A DNA stretch of 64,000 nt from Pelagihabitans pacificus (GTDB lineage: Bacteria; Bacteroidota; Bacteroidia; Flavobacteriales; Flavobacteriaceae), in assembly GCF_009371985.2 (NCBI RefSeq), contig NZ_VIKU02000001.1:620001-684000 (forward strand), given 5' to 3'. Below the pieces are notes generated by a model. The model worked only from the letters and a program-made list of their open reading frames with translations, ran no database searches and had not been told where the DNA came from. The position numbers and the translations under genes were made by a program. This document shows positions 17,101-26,343 of this stretch, piece by piece. Within the stretch, counting starts at the first letter, position 1. Each line of letters opens with the position of its first letter.

Positions 17101-20100
17101 ATAACCAGTTGTTCCGAATTAAGACCGATAAAGACTCCTATCGCATTGGGGATAATGTGGAAGTAACCCTCTTGAGCAGTTCGGAAAATCTTACCGTGAC
17201 CGTTTTCCTAGAAAAAAAACGAAAAATTATAGAAACCAAGGTGATCGAACTGAACAACAACTCAAAGTCGTTTACCATACCCGTTACCAAGGACGATGAG
17301 GGTGGTTTTAGCATCAGCTATAGTTTTTCGGCTTATAACGCCTTCCAGAAAGGCTCGTTAATCATAGCGGTACCCTATCCGGTAACCGATTTGGAAATCG
17401 AAACCGGTACGTTTCGGGACAAGCTACAGCCAGGTACCGAGGAGACATGGACGTTCAAGGTAAAAGGTCCTAAGGGGGAAAAGGTCACCGCCGAACTCTT
17501 GGCCAGTATGTACGATGCCTCTTTGGATGCGTTTAGGGGACACTATTGGAGTTTTGATCCTATCTATCGGCCCTACTACTACTCCAACCTCTATATACAA
17601 GGCCACCACAGTTACGGTACTAACTCGTTCAATGTGTATACCGCCTATGGCAATGGCCACAGCTACCAACAACAGTATTTCGATTCGTTCAACTGGTTCG
17701 GTTTTCATTTTGGATATGGTAGGTATTACGGGAATGGGTTGAGAAGGATGAGAAAAACGGAAGCGCCGCAGGCGGTTATGATGGATGCTACTTTAACCGA
17801 GGAATCATTGGAGGATACAATGGAAGGACAAGTGGCCGGTCTAAGTGTCGATAACGAGAAGGCTCCCCCCCCATCAGCTGCAAATGCCGTAGTTGAACGG
17901 AAAGAAGAAAAAGATGATGGGGCCACTTCGTTCGACGATGTGCAGATTCGCAAAAACCTTCAAGAAACTGCTTTCTTCTTTCCACAATTACAGACCGATC
18001 AAGAAGGAAATGTGGCCTTCAGTTTCACGACACCCGAAGCCTTGACCCAATGGAAACTTCAATTATTGGCACATACCAAGACCCTGCAGAGTGCCTATAC
18101 CAATCTTCAAACGGTGACCCAAAAAGAACTGATGGTCATCCCTAATGCTCCACGTTTTTTAAGAGAGGGTGATGAAATCACTATCAGCACCAAGATTGCC
18201 AACCTTACCGATAAACGGCTTACAGGACATGCGAAATTGGAATTAATCGATGCAGTATCGAACAACGAAATTTCATCCAAGTTGCTAAAATCTACCCCCT
18301 CTGGGGGAAGTGCAGATGGCGATGGAGTCCAGGATGACAAAACAACTAAAAGCTTTACCGTCGATTCCCTCGGCAATACCCAAATCTCCTGGCGTCTTCA
18401 AATCCCCAAAGGTATTCAGGCAGTGCAGTATAAAATCATTGCCAAAGCAGGCGATTTTAGCGATGGGGAACAAAATGTACTCCCGGTACTGACCAACCGC
18501 ATGTTGGTGACCGAAACCCTGCCCATGTGGGTGCGAAGCAATCAGACCAAGACCTTTGTATTGGACAAACTCAAAAATAGCGCCTCTACCACCTTAAAAC
18601 ATCATAAACTGACCTTGGAGATGACCTCTAACCCCGCCTGGTATGCGGTGCAGGCCCTCCCCTATTTGATGGAGTACCCGTATGAATGTAACGAACAGAT
18701 CTTTGCCAGGTATTATGCCAATTCGTTGGCCAGTCATATTGTCAATAGCAACCCAAGGATTCAGGAAGTCTTTGATCAATGGCGTAGTGCGGACGCTCTT
18801 TTGAGCAATTTGGAAAAGAACCAGGAATTGAAATCGCTCTTGATCCAAGAAACGCCGTGGTTACGTGATGCCCAGTCTGAAACCGAACAAAAAAAACGGA
18901 TAGCACTCTTGTTCAATATGGACAAAATGAAGCAGGAACAGACCAAAGCCTTGAGAAAACTACAGTTAAGCCAAAAATCGAACGGGGCGTGGGCCTGGTT
19001 CAAGGGCGGACCGGATAGCCGATTCATCACCCAACATATCATCGCCGGATGGGGGCATCTAACGAAACTCGCTGTAGCTTCGAGCGGAGTCGAGCATCAA
19101 GCAAGTGGGCAGATGATACAAAAGGCCATCTCGTATTTGGACAAGGAGTTTATAAAGGAATATGAACACATGAAGAAATATGCCTCAAATCCAGAGGATG
19201 ACCACCTAAGCCAGACCCAGGTGCACTATCTCTATATGCGTAGTTTTTTCGAAGAAATCAATACCTCCAAAAAGGTCGATGACCTCATCGCTTACTACCA
19301 ACAACAGGCTCAGAAATATTGGATGCGCCGGGGCCTCTTTTCCAAAGGAATGTTGGCCTTGGTATTGCATCGAATGGGAGACGTCAAAACATCACGTAAG
19401 ATTATGAGAGCTTTGGAAGAAAGCAGTATTATTTCCGAAGAACTTGGGATGTACTGGAAAGAAAATACTGCTTCGTGGTACTGGTACAGGGCACCTATCG
19501 AAACACAGTCATTGTTAATTGAAGCTTTCTCCGAAATTCAGGAAGATATAATCACTATCGATAACCTGAAAATATGGTTACTCAAAAACAAGCAAACCAA
19601 TCAATGGAAGACTACGAAGGCAACGACCGATGCCATTTACGCCCTTTTACTTCAAGGAAACGATTGGCTCTCGGTAACCGATGCAGTCGAAGTGCTGATA
19701 GGTGGTGAAAAAATTACCCCATCCAAACTGGAAAATGTACAGGTAGAAGCCGGAACGGGGTACTACAAGACTTCTTGGAACGGTTCCGAGGTACGACCAC
19801 AAATGGCAGAGGTACAAATAAGCAAAAAAGGCGACGGTATTGCGTGGGGTGGGCTCTATTGGCAGTATTTCGAGGATTTGGACAAAATAACCTTCGCCAA
19901 AACTCCTTTGCAGCTAAAGAAAAAGCTCTTTTTAAAGAAGAACACCGACACTGGGGAAGAGATTACGGAAATTACCTCTAAAACGCAAGTGAGCGTTGGT
20001 GATTTGATACGGGTACGTATCGAACTAAGAGCAGATCGCGACATGGAGTTTGTGCACATGAAAGATATGCGGGCCGCAGGGTTTGAACCTGTGAACGTCC

Positions 20101-20339
20101 TTTCCAATTATAAATGGCAAGATGGTCTCGGCTATTACGAAAGTACCAAGGATGCCAGCACCAATTTCTTTTTTGACTTTCTTCCCAAGGGAGTCTACGT
20201 CTTTGAATATGATGTACGGGCCAACAACGCCGGGGATTTTAGCAACGGCATTACCACGATCCAAAGCATGTACGCCCCAGAGTTCAGCAGCCATAGCGAA
20301 GGTGTCCGGGTGTCGGTCAACGCCTCGATAAAAAAATAG
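14190..20339 (+). CDS. Alpha-2-macroglobulin family protein with thioester site
   Basis: A 2049-residue secreted protein from the ATG at 14190 (an in-frame TTG is six bases earlier); signal peptide ends near MMHSQ. An N-terminal helical region (to about 370) precedes the MG domains; the MG2-like motif LLTDRSIYRPGQPLYFKG is near residue 590. The A2M core starts around 1250 (ETAFFFPQLQTDQEGNVAFSF). The thioester motif is C1500-N-E-Q in YPYECNEQIFARYYAN, followed by the alpha-toroid terpenoid-like domain. Bacterial members are thought to trap proteases in the periplasm or at the surface. A low-complexity bait-like stretch lies at about 1150-1245 and contains EGQVAGLSV, similar to TonB plug domains. 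Confidence 0.93.
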   Translation: MKHIATLITILLFSQMMHSQKSSEPYKTIWKKVENLENESLTKSALEVVRTISEKAKMEKNAAQIVKALLYSSKYAMILEEDAQLNIVNDFKSEIKKAAFPTKNVLESYLARMYWQYFQQNRYQFYNRTKTETKVDSTDFRTWDLTTLFHEIDLHFERSLQNEAQLKATLVHDFEPILHKQEKSEEYRPTLFDLLAHAALDFYKSGENNVTRPADRFEIDDPELLCEARFFPDRTIDTTDRTSLQAKALRVYQKLVMLHLPSQKPYTLAEVDIERLRFIYQNAVFENKDEQYIEVLNNTVEALNGNLAASLYRYEIAALLQQQGNGYDPKNNVDVRWKHQEALAICNEVINSQPVTRGADKCKALQSQILAKSLQLTTEKYIPIGTQARLLVNYKNHRSLRLTAFRTTPGQIKALEQLYPMPKKLSFIREMMVVEEWETQIKDEQDYQNHSTEISMPGLENGHYIILASPIDGENKSDLNQTFAYSPVQVTNIALIETRTPTHQRYQAVNRDNGQPIAAATIKIRYQRNYDGAFRTKTMTTDTKGFINIPLSEQYWNNVTITVSHHKDTAHFGEFYVNRKYEDSASRTDHIAFLLTDRSIYRPGQPLYFKGIAIKRTHKVSSVLENTMVTVVLKDVNYQELAKQEFRTNRFGSFSGEFILPNNGLTGAFSMEVNSKQLPLNGSTSFSVEEYKRPKFETSFERITETYKVNDSITVKGKATAYAGSNITDAKVAYTVKRVVSFPRWYSWYRPYFSGSPQEIAHGETITDADGGYQIDFKAIPDNNIDKKALPTFTYEISADVTDINGETHSATTTVRIGYHALTAQVYVGNLLDKDGANNQIKITTTNLNGQFVPAKGTLKMYKLKAPEYVLRPRPWAAPDYEGFSRAEFKKLYPHDAYGNEHDPSQWEKGTMVWESDFDTGKATEVALKNIKKWESGKYVIELETQDKFGQEVKDVVRTTLFSQTDNTLADNQLFRIKTDKDSYRIGDNVEVTLLSSSENLTVTVFLEKKRKIIETKVIELNNNSKSFTIPVTKDDEGGFSISYSFSAYNAFQKGSLIIAVPYPVTDLEIETGTFRDKLQPGTEETWTFKVKGPKGEKVTAELLASMYDASLDAFRGHYWSFDPIYRPYYYSNLYIQGHHSYGTNSFNVYTAYGNGHSYQQQYFDSFNWFGFHFGYGRYYGNGLRRMRKTEAPQAVMMDATLTEESLEDTMEGQVAGLSVDNEKAPPPSAANAVVERKEEKDDGATSFDDVQIRKNLQETAFFFPQLQTDQEGNVAFSFTTPEALTQWKLQLLAHTKTLQSAYTNLQTVTQKELMVIPNAPRFLREGDEITISTKIANLTDKRLTGHAKLELIDAVSNNEISSKLLKSTPSGGSADGDGVQDDKTTKSFTVDSLGNTQISWRLQIPKGIQAVQYKIIAKAGDFSDGEQNVLPVLTNRMLVTETLPMWVRSNQTKTFVLDKLKNSASTTLKHHKLTLEMTSNPAWYAVQALPYLMEYPYECNEQIFARYYANSLASHIVNSNPRIQEVFDQWRSADALLSNLEKNQELKSLLIQETPWLRDAQSETEQKKRIALLFNMDKMKQEQTKALRKLQLSQKSNGAWAWFKGGPDSRFITQHIIAGWGHLTKLAVASSGVEHQASGQMIQKAISYLDKEFIKEYEHMKKYASNPEDDHLSQTQVHYLYMRSFFEEINTSKKVDDLIAYYQQQAQKYWMRRGLFSKGMLALVLHRMGDVKTSRKIMRALEESSIISEELGMYWKENTASWYWYRAPIETQSLLIEAFSEIQEDIITIDNLKIWLLKNKQTNQWKTTKATTDAIYALLLQGNDWLSVTDAVEVLIGGEKITPSKLENVQVEAGTGYYKTSWNGSEVRPQMAEVQISKKGDGIAWGGLYWQYFEDLDKITFAKTPLQLKKKLFLKKNTDTGEEITEITSKTQVSVGDLIRVRIELRADRDMEFVHMKDMRAAGFEPVNVLSNYKWQDGLGYYESTKDASTNFFFDFLPKGVYVFEYDVRANNAGDFSNGITTIQSMYAPEFSSHSEGVRVSVNASIKK

Positions 20340-20373
20340 TAACGTGAGTTGGACGAAAGCGAACTTTACTCGA

Positions 20374-20727
20374 TCAAAAATCTCCAAAATATAGTTGAAA
20401 AAGGTAAAGTCCTATAACGTAGCCGGTGGCGGTCCCAAGCACTACGATTAAAAACAGTAGGGCCTTCGAATTCTGTGATTTAAAGTTAACCAACGATACG
20501 GCAGCACCGTTTTTATGAATTTGAAAATCCTTTCCCGAAGGACCTGCGATATCCAGTTTCGAATAGATATCATACCTGTTGTTCCCCAAAACAAAATGAT
20601 GTGGTTTTTTTAGCGAAGACCTTTGCTCGGAAATCTTATTTCCGTTAACAAAGACACTTTCGGTTCCAAACAGTGAATAATGAATTTCGATTTTGTGATT
20701 ATCCAAATAGTATTCTGCGCACTTCAT
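20374..20727 (-). CDS. Small membrane protein of unknown function
   Basis: 117 residues. The first 85 are soluble and beta-rich, with SLFGTESVFVNGNKISEQRS and HHFVLGNNRYDIYSKLD suggesting a small sandwich or FHA-like fold. Residues about 88-112 form one transmembrane helix (ALLFLIVVLGTATGYVIGLYLF), so the protein is probably anchored by its C-terminus with the soluble part in the cytoplasm (no signal peptide). It lies tail-to-tail with the alpha-2-macroglobulin gene, 34 bases apart. I do not recognise the family. Confidence 0.75.
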   Translation of the reverse strand: MKCAEYYLDNHKIEIHYSLFGTESVFVNGNKISEQRSSLKKPHHFVLGNNRYDIYSKLDIAGPSGKDFQIHKNGAAVSLVNFKSQNSKALLFLIVVLGTATGYVIGLYLFQLYFGDF

Positions 20728-21111
20728 TAAAGTAGCGAAATTATGGGGTGAAACGTTCGTGGGGGAACACCAACCATCACTTCATATAGTGGGAAAATAC
20801 GCAGACCGTTCTCAGGAGTCTACTTTGGCGTGAAAGAAAGAAGATTTTCTTTCCGCCTCACGAAAGTAGTTAAAGTCCAAGGAAGTGCAAACGAAAGTTT
20901 TTAACAATCGAAGTATTCTTACAAGGGTAGCTGTTTTGTCTTTAAAACAGTACTGCCGTTGAGACGTAGTCTATACCATCTTGCCATTCAAAAAAAACGT
21001 TTGAAAAGTTCCTTGCCAATAGGATCGGTGACCCGAAGCGTACATAGGACTATCTACAAACCAACAACTAGGACAAAAGATGGCCCATAAAAACCTCCTG
21101 TTCCATCTTGC
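20728..21111. other. 384-base gap without a gene
   Basis: No supported reading frame. Two small inverted repeats are visible: GAAAGAAA with TTTCTTTC at about 20832-20853, and CTGTTTT (20931-20937) with AAAACAG (20944-20950). Neither has the U-tract of a normal terminator. AAGATGG and CCATCTT near 21078-21110, 19 bases apart, could weakly terminate obg. Nothing else seen. Confidence 0.5.
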
Positions 21112-22122
21112 TCAATTGTGTTGTGGGTTCAGCAGCTTCCATAACCTATCTTTTAACTCCGTAATACCTTGCTGACTAACCGATGAGATGAACATATACG
21201 GTACCTCCTTAAATTCTTTGTCGAGTTCCTCACGCATTTCCGCCATCAATTCCTCATCGAGCATATCGCTTTTGGAAATGGCGATGAGACGGTCTTTGTC
21301 CAGTAATTCGGGATTATAGCGCCTGAGCTCATCCAACAGGATTTCGTATTCCTTACTGATGTCATTACTATCTGCCGGAATTAGAAACAGTAGGGTCGCA
21401 TTGCGTTCGATATGTCTTAAAAAATAGTGACCTAGCCCTTTACCCTCGGCGGCTCCTTCAATAATTCCCGGAATATCGGCCATAACGAAACTTTTGAAGT
21501 CACGATATTCAACAATGCCCAGGTTGGGCTTAAGGGTGGTAAACTCATAATCCCCAATTTTTGGTTTGGCCGAGGTAATAACGGATAACAATGTCGACTT
21601 ACCCGCATTTGGAAAACCGACCAACCCTACGTCGGCCAAGACTTTGAGCTCTAAAATTACTGAAACTTCCTCACCAGGCATTCCTGGCTGTGCATAGCGT
21701 GGGGTCTGATTTGTGGCGGTCTTAAAATGCCAATTGCCACGACCCCCCATTCCTCCTTCCGCGAGTATTTTTTCCTCCCCGGATTCGGTGATTTCAAAAA
21801 GCACCTCCTGGGTCTCCGCATTTTTTACGACCGTACCCAAGGGAACATCGATATATACATCCTTACCGTCGGCTCCGGTACTACGGTTCTTGCTTCCATG
21901 CTCCCCATGGCCCGCCTTAAAGTGCTTCTTAAACTTAAAACCGACCAAGGTCCATAAGTTATCGTTACCCCGTACAATTACATGTCCGCCCCGACCTCCA
22001 TCTCCGCCATCAGGACCTCCTTTTGTGATGTATTTTTCCCGGTGCAGATGCACGGAACCCTTGCCTCCCTTACCGGACTCGGCATAAATCTTTACGTAGT
22101 CGACAAAGTTTCCCTCGGTCAT
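21112..22122 (-). CDS. obg: Obg/CgtA GTPase
   Basis: 336 residues, usual for Bacteroidetes Obg without a long C-terminal extension. The glycine-rich Obg domain spans about 1-160 ([34 protein letters not shown]). The G domain has G1 GFPNAGKS (169-176), the switch II motif [17 protein letters not shown], and SKSD as G4. Obg binds the large ribosomal subunit and links GTP level to ribosome assembly and growth. The HPRT-Adk fusion is nearby but separated by two other genes. The minus-strand start is ATG at 22122. Confidence 0.96.
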   Translation of the reverse strand: MTEGNFVDYVKIYAESGKGGKGSVHLHREKYITKGGPDGGDGGRGGHVIVRGNDNLWTLVGFKFKKHFKAGHGEHGSKNRSTGADGKDVYIDVPLGTVVKNAETQEVLFEITESGEEKILAEGGMGGRGNWHFKTATNQTPRYAQPGMPGEEVSVILELKVLADVGLVGFPNAGKSTLLSVITSAKPKIGDYEFTTLKPNLGIVEYRDFKSFVMADIPGIIEGAAEGKGLGHYFLRHIERNATLLFLIPADSNDISKEYEILLDELRRYNPELLDKDRLIAISKSDMLDEELMAEMREELDKEFKEVPYMFISSVSQQGITELKDRLWKLLNPQHN

Positions 22123-22348
22123 TTCCCTTACTAGTTAATTCGGTGTAAAAATAGGTAATTACCGGCAGGTAGCGTGCAGTTTCAAGAGGCATTGCACTTT
22201 CGTATGCATAAGCGGTCGTCCCGTACTTTTTGTTGAAAAAATGATTAAATTTCCACTTCCATGGTAGGGTGAGCAATCTATAAGTTGTTACAACACCATA
22301 AGCCATAGTGGCCCGCTATTTGATACAATCAACCGAAACCGATACAGT

Positions 22349-22912
22349 ATGATACACAGATACCTTCTTAGCCTTTTTGCATTAATTTCTATAGGGGTAA
22401 GTGCCCAGAACAACGACAATCCGAGAAAGCATGAAATCAAGGCGAACGCTTTTAATCTGATTGTTTTCAAATCCCCGGAATTCTCCTATGAATACTTGAT
22501 CGATTCCGAGTCGTCATTTGGTGCTTCGATACTTTTCAACTTGTATGACCGGGAAGAAGACGATTTCCTGGATGGGCCTTATTACAACGAAAAATTTGCC
22601 TTGACTCCTTATTACCGCCGGTACTTTTCCAGTTGGTATGCAAGCGGTTTCTTCTTGGAAGCCTTCGGGATGTATAATATTCAGGAGGATTATGATGGAT
22701 TTTATGACATCGATCTTGATCGTGAGGTTTTCTCGAACGAGCGTAGTAACAACATTGCGTTTGGTATCGCCCTTGGAGGGAAATTCACGAGCAGTAAAGG
22801 ATTTGCATTTGAATTTTATGGAGGTGTAGGACGAAACATTGTTACCTCTGACAACGATATAGGTTCCGAATTGGTACCTCGACTGGGGGTCTCCCTTGGA
22901 TACCGCTTTTAG
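22349..22912 (+). CDS. DUF3575-like outer-membrane beta-barrel protein
   Basis: 187 residues with a signal peptide ending at VSAQ and a mature part of alternating beta strands ending GVSLGYRF, an aromatic C-terminus expected for an outer-membrane barrel. EIKANAFNLIVFKSPEFSYE and the ALTPYYRRYF segment are like DUF3575 proteins. The function of the family is unknown. It stands alone between obg (divergent) and the DUF2911 gene (convergent, 44 bases apart). Confidence 0.8.
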   Translation: MIHRYLLSLFALISIGVSAQNNDNPRKHEIKANAFNLIVFKSPEFSYEYLIDSESSFGASILFNLYDREEDDFLDGPYYNEKFALTPYYRRYFSSWYASGFFLEAFGMYNIQEDYDGFYDIDLDREVFSNERSNNIAFGIALGGKFTSSKGFAFEFYGGVGRNIVTSDNDIGSELVPRLGVSLGYRF

Positions 22913-22956
22913 GAATGTCGTGGTTTGCTGGAGGATTCACCATCAAATTAATTCAT

Positions 22957-23835
22957 TCATTTCATTTTTTCCTCGATCCGTTGGTAGATCGCCCTGAGCC
23001 TATCGATATCCGCCTTTCGATATTTCTCCTCTTCGTAAGTTCGTTTCTCGGTATTTTCAATGGCCAGCCCAACACAATTCAGAGCTTCTGGGTAAAGTTT
23101 TAATTGCTCGTAAATTGCGATTTTCGTATTGTAAACCCAGCTGTTATTGGCATCCAAAGCCAATGCCTTGTCGGCGAGCTCAAGTCCCAACTTATAATTC
23201 TTCCCTTGATATAAGAGATACGAGGCAGCTCCTGCGTAGGAATCGGATACTTTACTCTTGCCGGTTAATAAATTCTCTTTTATATAATCGGCAATACGTT
23301 CATCGGTCGATGTGCTGATTTCGAAGGAAACCTGGGTATTCGCCCAAGAAATATAGAATTGGGCGTTGTTTGGAATGAAATCAATGTCAATGGTCATGGC
23401 CTCATAAAAACGATCTGTCTTTTTTGAAACGACCGAAAAGCGGGCCACATCTTTCGCGGAATCATAACGACCACTCCCGTATAATGTGGTATCGGCATTA
23501 AAGATGATAACCCACTCCCTAGGGTTTGGAATTGTAAACAAGGAGTATGTCCCAGCAGTTAAAGGCTGCCCGGAAACGAGCACAGATTTATCAAAATGAA
23601 CCTTTGTACAATGTCCTGCCCCTGTTCTCCATACCTTATCCCATGGCACCAAATGACCGAATATTTGACGATTTCGTACAGCAGGACGCTCGTACGCTAC
23701 TTTAATAGTGGTATTTCCTATTATTTGGGAGATATTGCCCATGGGGCTTAGTGACGGGTAGGGGTAGTCGTTTTGAGCCGACAAAAATATACTGGTAAAG
23801 AAACAAAGGCCTAAAATCTTATTTTTCATCTTCAT
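22957..23835 (-). CDS. DUF2911 protein with C-terminal TPR repeats
   Basis: 292 residues from the ATG at 23835; the frame extends 11 codons upstream, but the signal peptide (ILGLCFFTSIFLSAQ) supports this start. The DUF2911 domain covers about 20-170, with SPMGNISQIIGNTTIKVAYE, RPAVRNRQIFG, VWRTGAGHCTKV and GTYSLFTIPN. TPR-like helices follow (LLYQGKNYKLGLELADKALA). The family is common in Bacteroidetes and its function is not established; export to the periplasm is likely. It ends a minus-strand run starting at the HPRT-Adk fusion 47 bases upstream. Confidence 0.88.
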   Translation of the reverse strand: MKMKNKILGLCFFTSIFLSAQNDYPYPSLSPMGNISQIIGNTTIKVAYERPAVRNRQIFGHLVPWDKVWRTGAGHCTKVHFDKSVLVSGQPLTAGTYSLFTIPNPREWVIIFNADTTLYGSGRYDSAKDVARFSVVSKKTDRFYEAMTIDIDFIPNNAQFYISWANTQVSFEISTSTDERIADYIKENLLTGKSKVSDSYAGAASYLLYQGKNYKLGLELADKALALDANNSWVYNTKIAIYEQLKLYPEALNCVGLAIENTEKRTYEEEKYRKADIDRLRAIYQRIEEKMK

Positions 23836-23882
23836 GAAGTTACACCGCTGAAAGTTTTGGATGACCAAAAATCCATATCGGA

Positions 23883-24989
23883 CTAAAGCTCCTCAATAAC
23901 CTTTGCCAGTCGTTGGGTAATTTCGTCGATGGCACCAATTCCGTTCACCGAATGAAACTTGCCCTGTTTCTCATAATAGTCTTTTAAAGGCGCCGTTTTT
24001 TGATTGTATTCCTCGAAACGATTGCGGATTTTATCCTCGTCCTGATCATCACTTCGACCGCTTACCTTGCCACGCTCCAACAAACGCTGTATCAACACTT
24101 CATCCTTGGCTTCCAAGGCAATGGTAGCATTTATTTTCATATCCTTGGTCTTCAAAAAAGCATCCAAGGCTTCCGCTTGGGCCGTTGTTCTTGGGAAGCC
24201 GTCGAAAATAAAACCGCTTGCATCGGGATTTTTCTCTACGTCATCCTGCAACATCCGAATGGTGACCTCATCGGGTACCAAATCCCCTCGATCGATATAC
24301 GACTTGGCCAACTTTCCCAACTCTGTATCGTTTTTCATATTATAGCGAAACAAGTCTCCGGTGGAAATGTGTTTCAAATTGTATTTTTCCTTTAAGAACT
24401 CTGCTTGAGTGCCTTTACCGGCACCTGGTTTTCCGAATAAAACAAGGTTGATCATGTGTCTTTGGTTTTCTAGTTGGTAAACTTCTCTCAGGTTTCTTCC
24501 TAATTCCTTGTAATCCAATCCGTAGCCCACAATGAACTTATCTGGAATTTCGATCCCGACATAGTCAATGGTATATTCACCGTTGTAGACTTCGGATTTA
24601 TAGAAAAGGCTGGCAATCTTGAATTCCTTCACATTGGTATCCGAAAAAAGATGCACCAATTCCTGAAGCGTACGCCCCGAATCGATGATATCCTCTAAAA
24701 TAATGACGCTTCTTCCATCGATATTGTCCGGAGGGTCCAGGAGGGTTTCCACAATGCCTGTAGAAGTCAGCCCTTGGTAAGAACTTAATTTCACAAAGGA
24801 AAGTTCACAAGGGTGCGGATACGCCTTTAGAAAGTCTGCAACGAACATGAACGCCCCGTTGAGCACTCCCACAAAAATTGGCACTTGATTTTTATAATCC
24901 TCCGCAACGGCATGCGCCACTTTTTTTACCGCAGCCAAAATCTCCGCTTCTGACAGGTAGGGAACAAAGGTTTTATCGTGTAGTTTCAT
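23883..24989 (-). CDS. Fused hypoxanthine phosphoribosyltransferase and adenylate kinase
   Basis: One 368-residue frame carries two enzymes. Residues 1-178 are a purine phosphoribosyltransferase: PPi-loop region FVGVLNGAFMF, PRPP motif VIILEDIIDSGRTLQEL (95-111), DKFIVGYGLDY. Residues 179-368 are a short-LID adenylate kinase starting at Met179: P-loop GKPGAGKGT (186-194), ISTGDLFR, IFDGFPRT, and a LID with GKVSGRSDDQDEDKIRNRF. The first half salvages hypoxanthine or guanine with PRPP; the second interconverts AMP, ADP and ATP. Such fusions occur in some flavobacteria. No stop or frame change lies between them. It is divergent from purK. Confidence 0.95.
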   Translation of the reverse strand: MKLHDKTFVPYLSEAEILAAVKKVAHAVAEDYKNQVPIFVGVLNGAFMFVADFLKAYPHPCELSFVKLSSYQGLTSTGIVETLLDPPDNIDGRSVIILEDIIDSGRTLQELVHLFSDTNVKEFKIASLFYKSEVYNGEYTIDYVGIEIPDKFIVGYGLDYKELGRNLREVYQLENQRHMINLVLFGKPGAGKGTQAEFLKEKYNLKHISTGDLFRYNMKNDTELGKLAKSYIDRGDLVPDEVTIRMLQDDVEKNPDASGFIFDGFPRTTAQAEALDAFLKTKDMKINATIALEAKDEVLIQRLLERGKVSGRSDDQDEDKIRNRFEEYNQKTAPLKDYYEKQGKFHSVNGIGAIDEITQRLAKVIEEL

Positions 24990-25075
24990 TGGTGGCCTTC
25001 GTTTTAGAAGAGCGTAAATATAGCATTTTGATTTCTCTTTTTCGTCTGTGCAGGAACGGTTTTAAGAATTCGATG

Positions 25076-25083
25076 TATTTTTG
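25076..25083 (+). promoter_or_regulatory. Candidate -7 box for purK (TATTTTTG)
   Basis: Exact TAnnTTTG match 36 bases before the purK ATG, in the divergent gap with the HPRT-Adk gene. No TTG at -33 spacing is visible, so only the -7 element is supported. Confidence 0.4.
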
Positions 25084-25119
25084 TTCCCGAGCCACAAAAG
25101 GCACTCGAAAACCAGACTC

Positions 25120-26274
25120 ATGAACTACTTTTCTTCGAACTTTAAACTTGGTATCCTTGGCGGTGGCCAATTAGGTAAAATGCTGCTCTATGAGACCAGA
25201 AAGTGGGACATCCATACGAAGGTAATGGATGCTTCTCCCGAAGCACCCTGCAAAATTGGCTGTAATGAATTTGTTCAGGGCGACTTAATGGATTTCGATG
25301 CGGTGTACCAATTAGGTAAGCAAGTAGACTTATTGACAATCGAAATCGAGAACGTAAACCTGGATGCTTTGGAAAAACTTGAGGAAGAAGGCTTAAAGGT
25401 ATACCCACCCACTAAGGCGCTTCGAATTATCCAGAACAAGGCCAAACAGAAGTTGTTCTATGTTGACCAAGGAATCCCGACCGCGAAATTCCAACGGTTC
25501 GCCTACAAAAGTGAAATAGAGGACAGTGTGTCCAATGGCGGACTTTCACTTCCCTTTGTCTGGAAAGCGGCCCAATTCGGTTATGACGGGCAAGGGGTGA
25601 AAATAGTGCGCAAGTTGCAAGATTTGGAGGGGCTCCCTCCTGGCGAATGCATCGCAGAGGAGATGGTATATTTCAAGAATGAATTGGCTGTGGTCGTTGC
25701 CCGAAGTGCAAGTGGTGAAATAAAAACCTATCCAGTGGTCGAAATGGAGTTCCACCCGGAAGCGAACCAAGTAGAATATGTTATTTGTCCGGCACGAATC
25801 GATACCAAAGTAGCCCAAAAAGCAAGGGAAATAGCCTTAAAGGTATCTGAAAAAATACAACAGGTGGGACTTTTGGCGGTTGAGATGTTCCAGACCCAAG
25901 AAGACGGGATACTGGTCAATGAAGTCGCCCCAAGACCCCATAATAGTGGGCATTACAGTATCGAAGCCAGTTATACCAACCAGTTTGAGCAGCATCTGCG
26001 TGCCATTTTGGGTTTTCCCCTGGGCAAAACCGATAGCAAACTACCGGGAATTATGGTAAATCTGGTCGGGGCGGAAGGTCATACAGGCGATGTGATTTAC
26101 GAAAACATGGAAACTATTTTGGGCAAACAAGGGGTTACCCCCCATATCTATGGAAAAAAACAAACACGGCCCTTTCGTAAAATGGGCCATGTAACGATTG
26201 TCAACGAAAATGTGGAACGGGCACGGGAAATAGCCCAACAGGTAAAAGAAAAGATAAGGGTCGTCAGTAAATAA
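25120..26274 (+). CDS. purK: 5-(carboxyamino)imidazole ribonucleotide synthase
   Basis: 384 residues from the ATG at 25120; the 13 codons upstream are open but begin with TTG and precede the conserved KLGILGGGQLGKML start. It is an ATP-grasp enzyme: N-terminal preATP-grasp domain, LPFVWKAAQFGYDGQGVKIV in the ATP site, GECIAEEMVYFKNELAVVVAR, and LVNEVAPRPHNSGHYSIEAS at the metal site. PurK makes N5-CAIR from AIR, bicarbonate and ATP in de novo purine synthesis; the next gene, purE, uses its product. They are 69 bases apart, with a small inverted repeat (26295-26320) between them. Confidence 0.96.
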   Translation: MNYFSSNFKLGILGGGQLGKMLLYETRKWDIHTKVMDASPEAPCKIGCNEFVQGDLMDFDAVYQLGKQVDLLTIEIENVNLDALEKLEEEGLKVYPPTKALRIIQNKAKQKLFYVDQGIPTAKFQRFAYKSEIEDSVSNGGLSLPFVWKAAQFGYDGQGVKIVRKLQDLEGLPPGECIAEEMVYFKNELAVVVARSASGEIKTYPVVEMEFHPEANQVEYVICPARIDTKVAQKAREIALKVSEKIQQVGLLAVEMFQTQEDGILVNEVAPRPHNSGHYSIEASYTNQFEQHLRAILGFPLGKTDSKLPGIMVNLVGAEGHTGDVIYENMETILGKQGVTPHIYGKKQTRPFRKMGHVTIVNENVERAREIAQQVKEKIRVVSK

Positions 26275-26343
26275 TTTATAAGAAATAGTTTCCGGATTCC
26301 AGTGACCGACTGTTGGAATCGAGGATTCCTAACTTCGAAGTGT

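Noticed and set aside
26295-26320. GATTCCA/TGGAATC inverted repeat between purK and purE as a terminator
   Set aside because: Seven-base stem with a 12-base loop and no T-run; purE is expected to be co-transcribed with purK.
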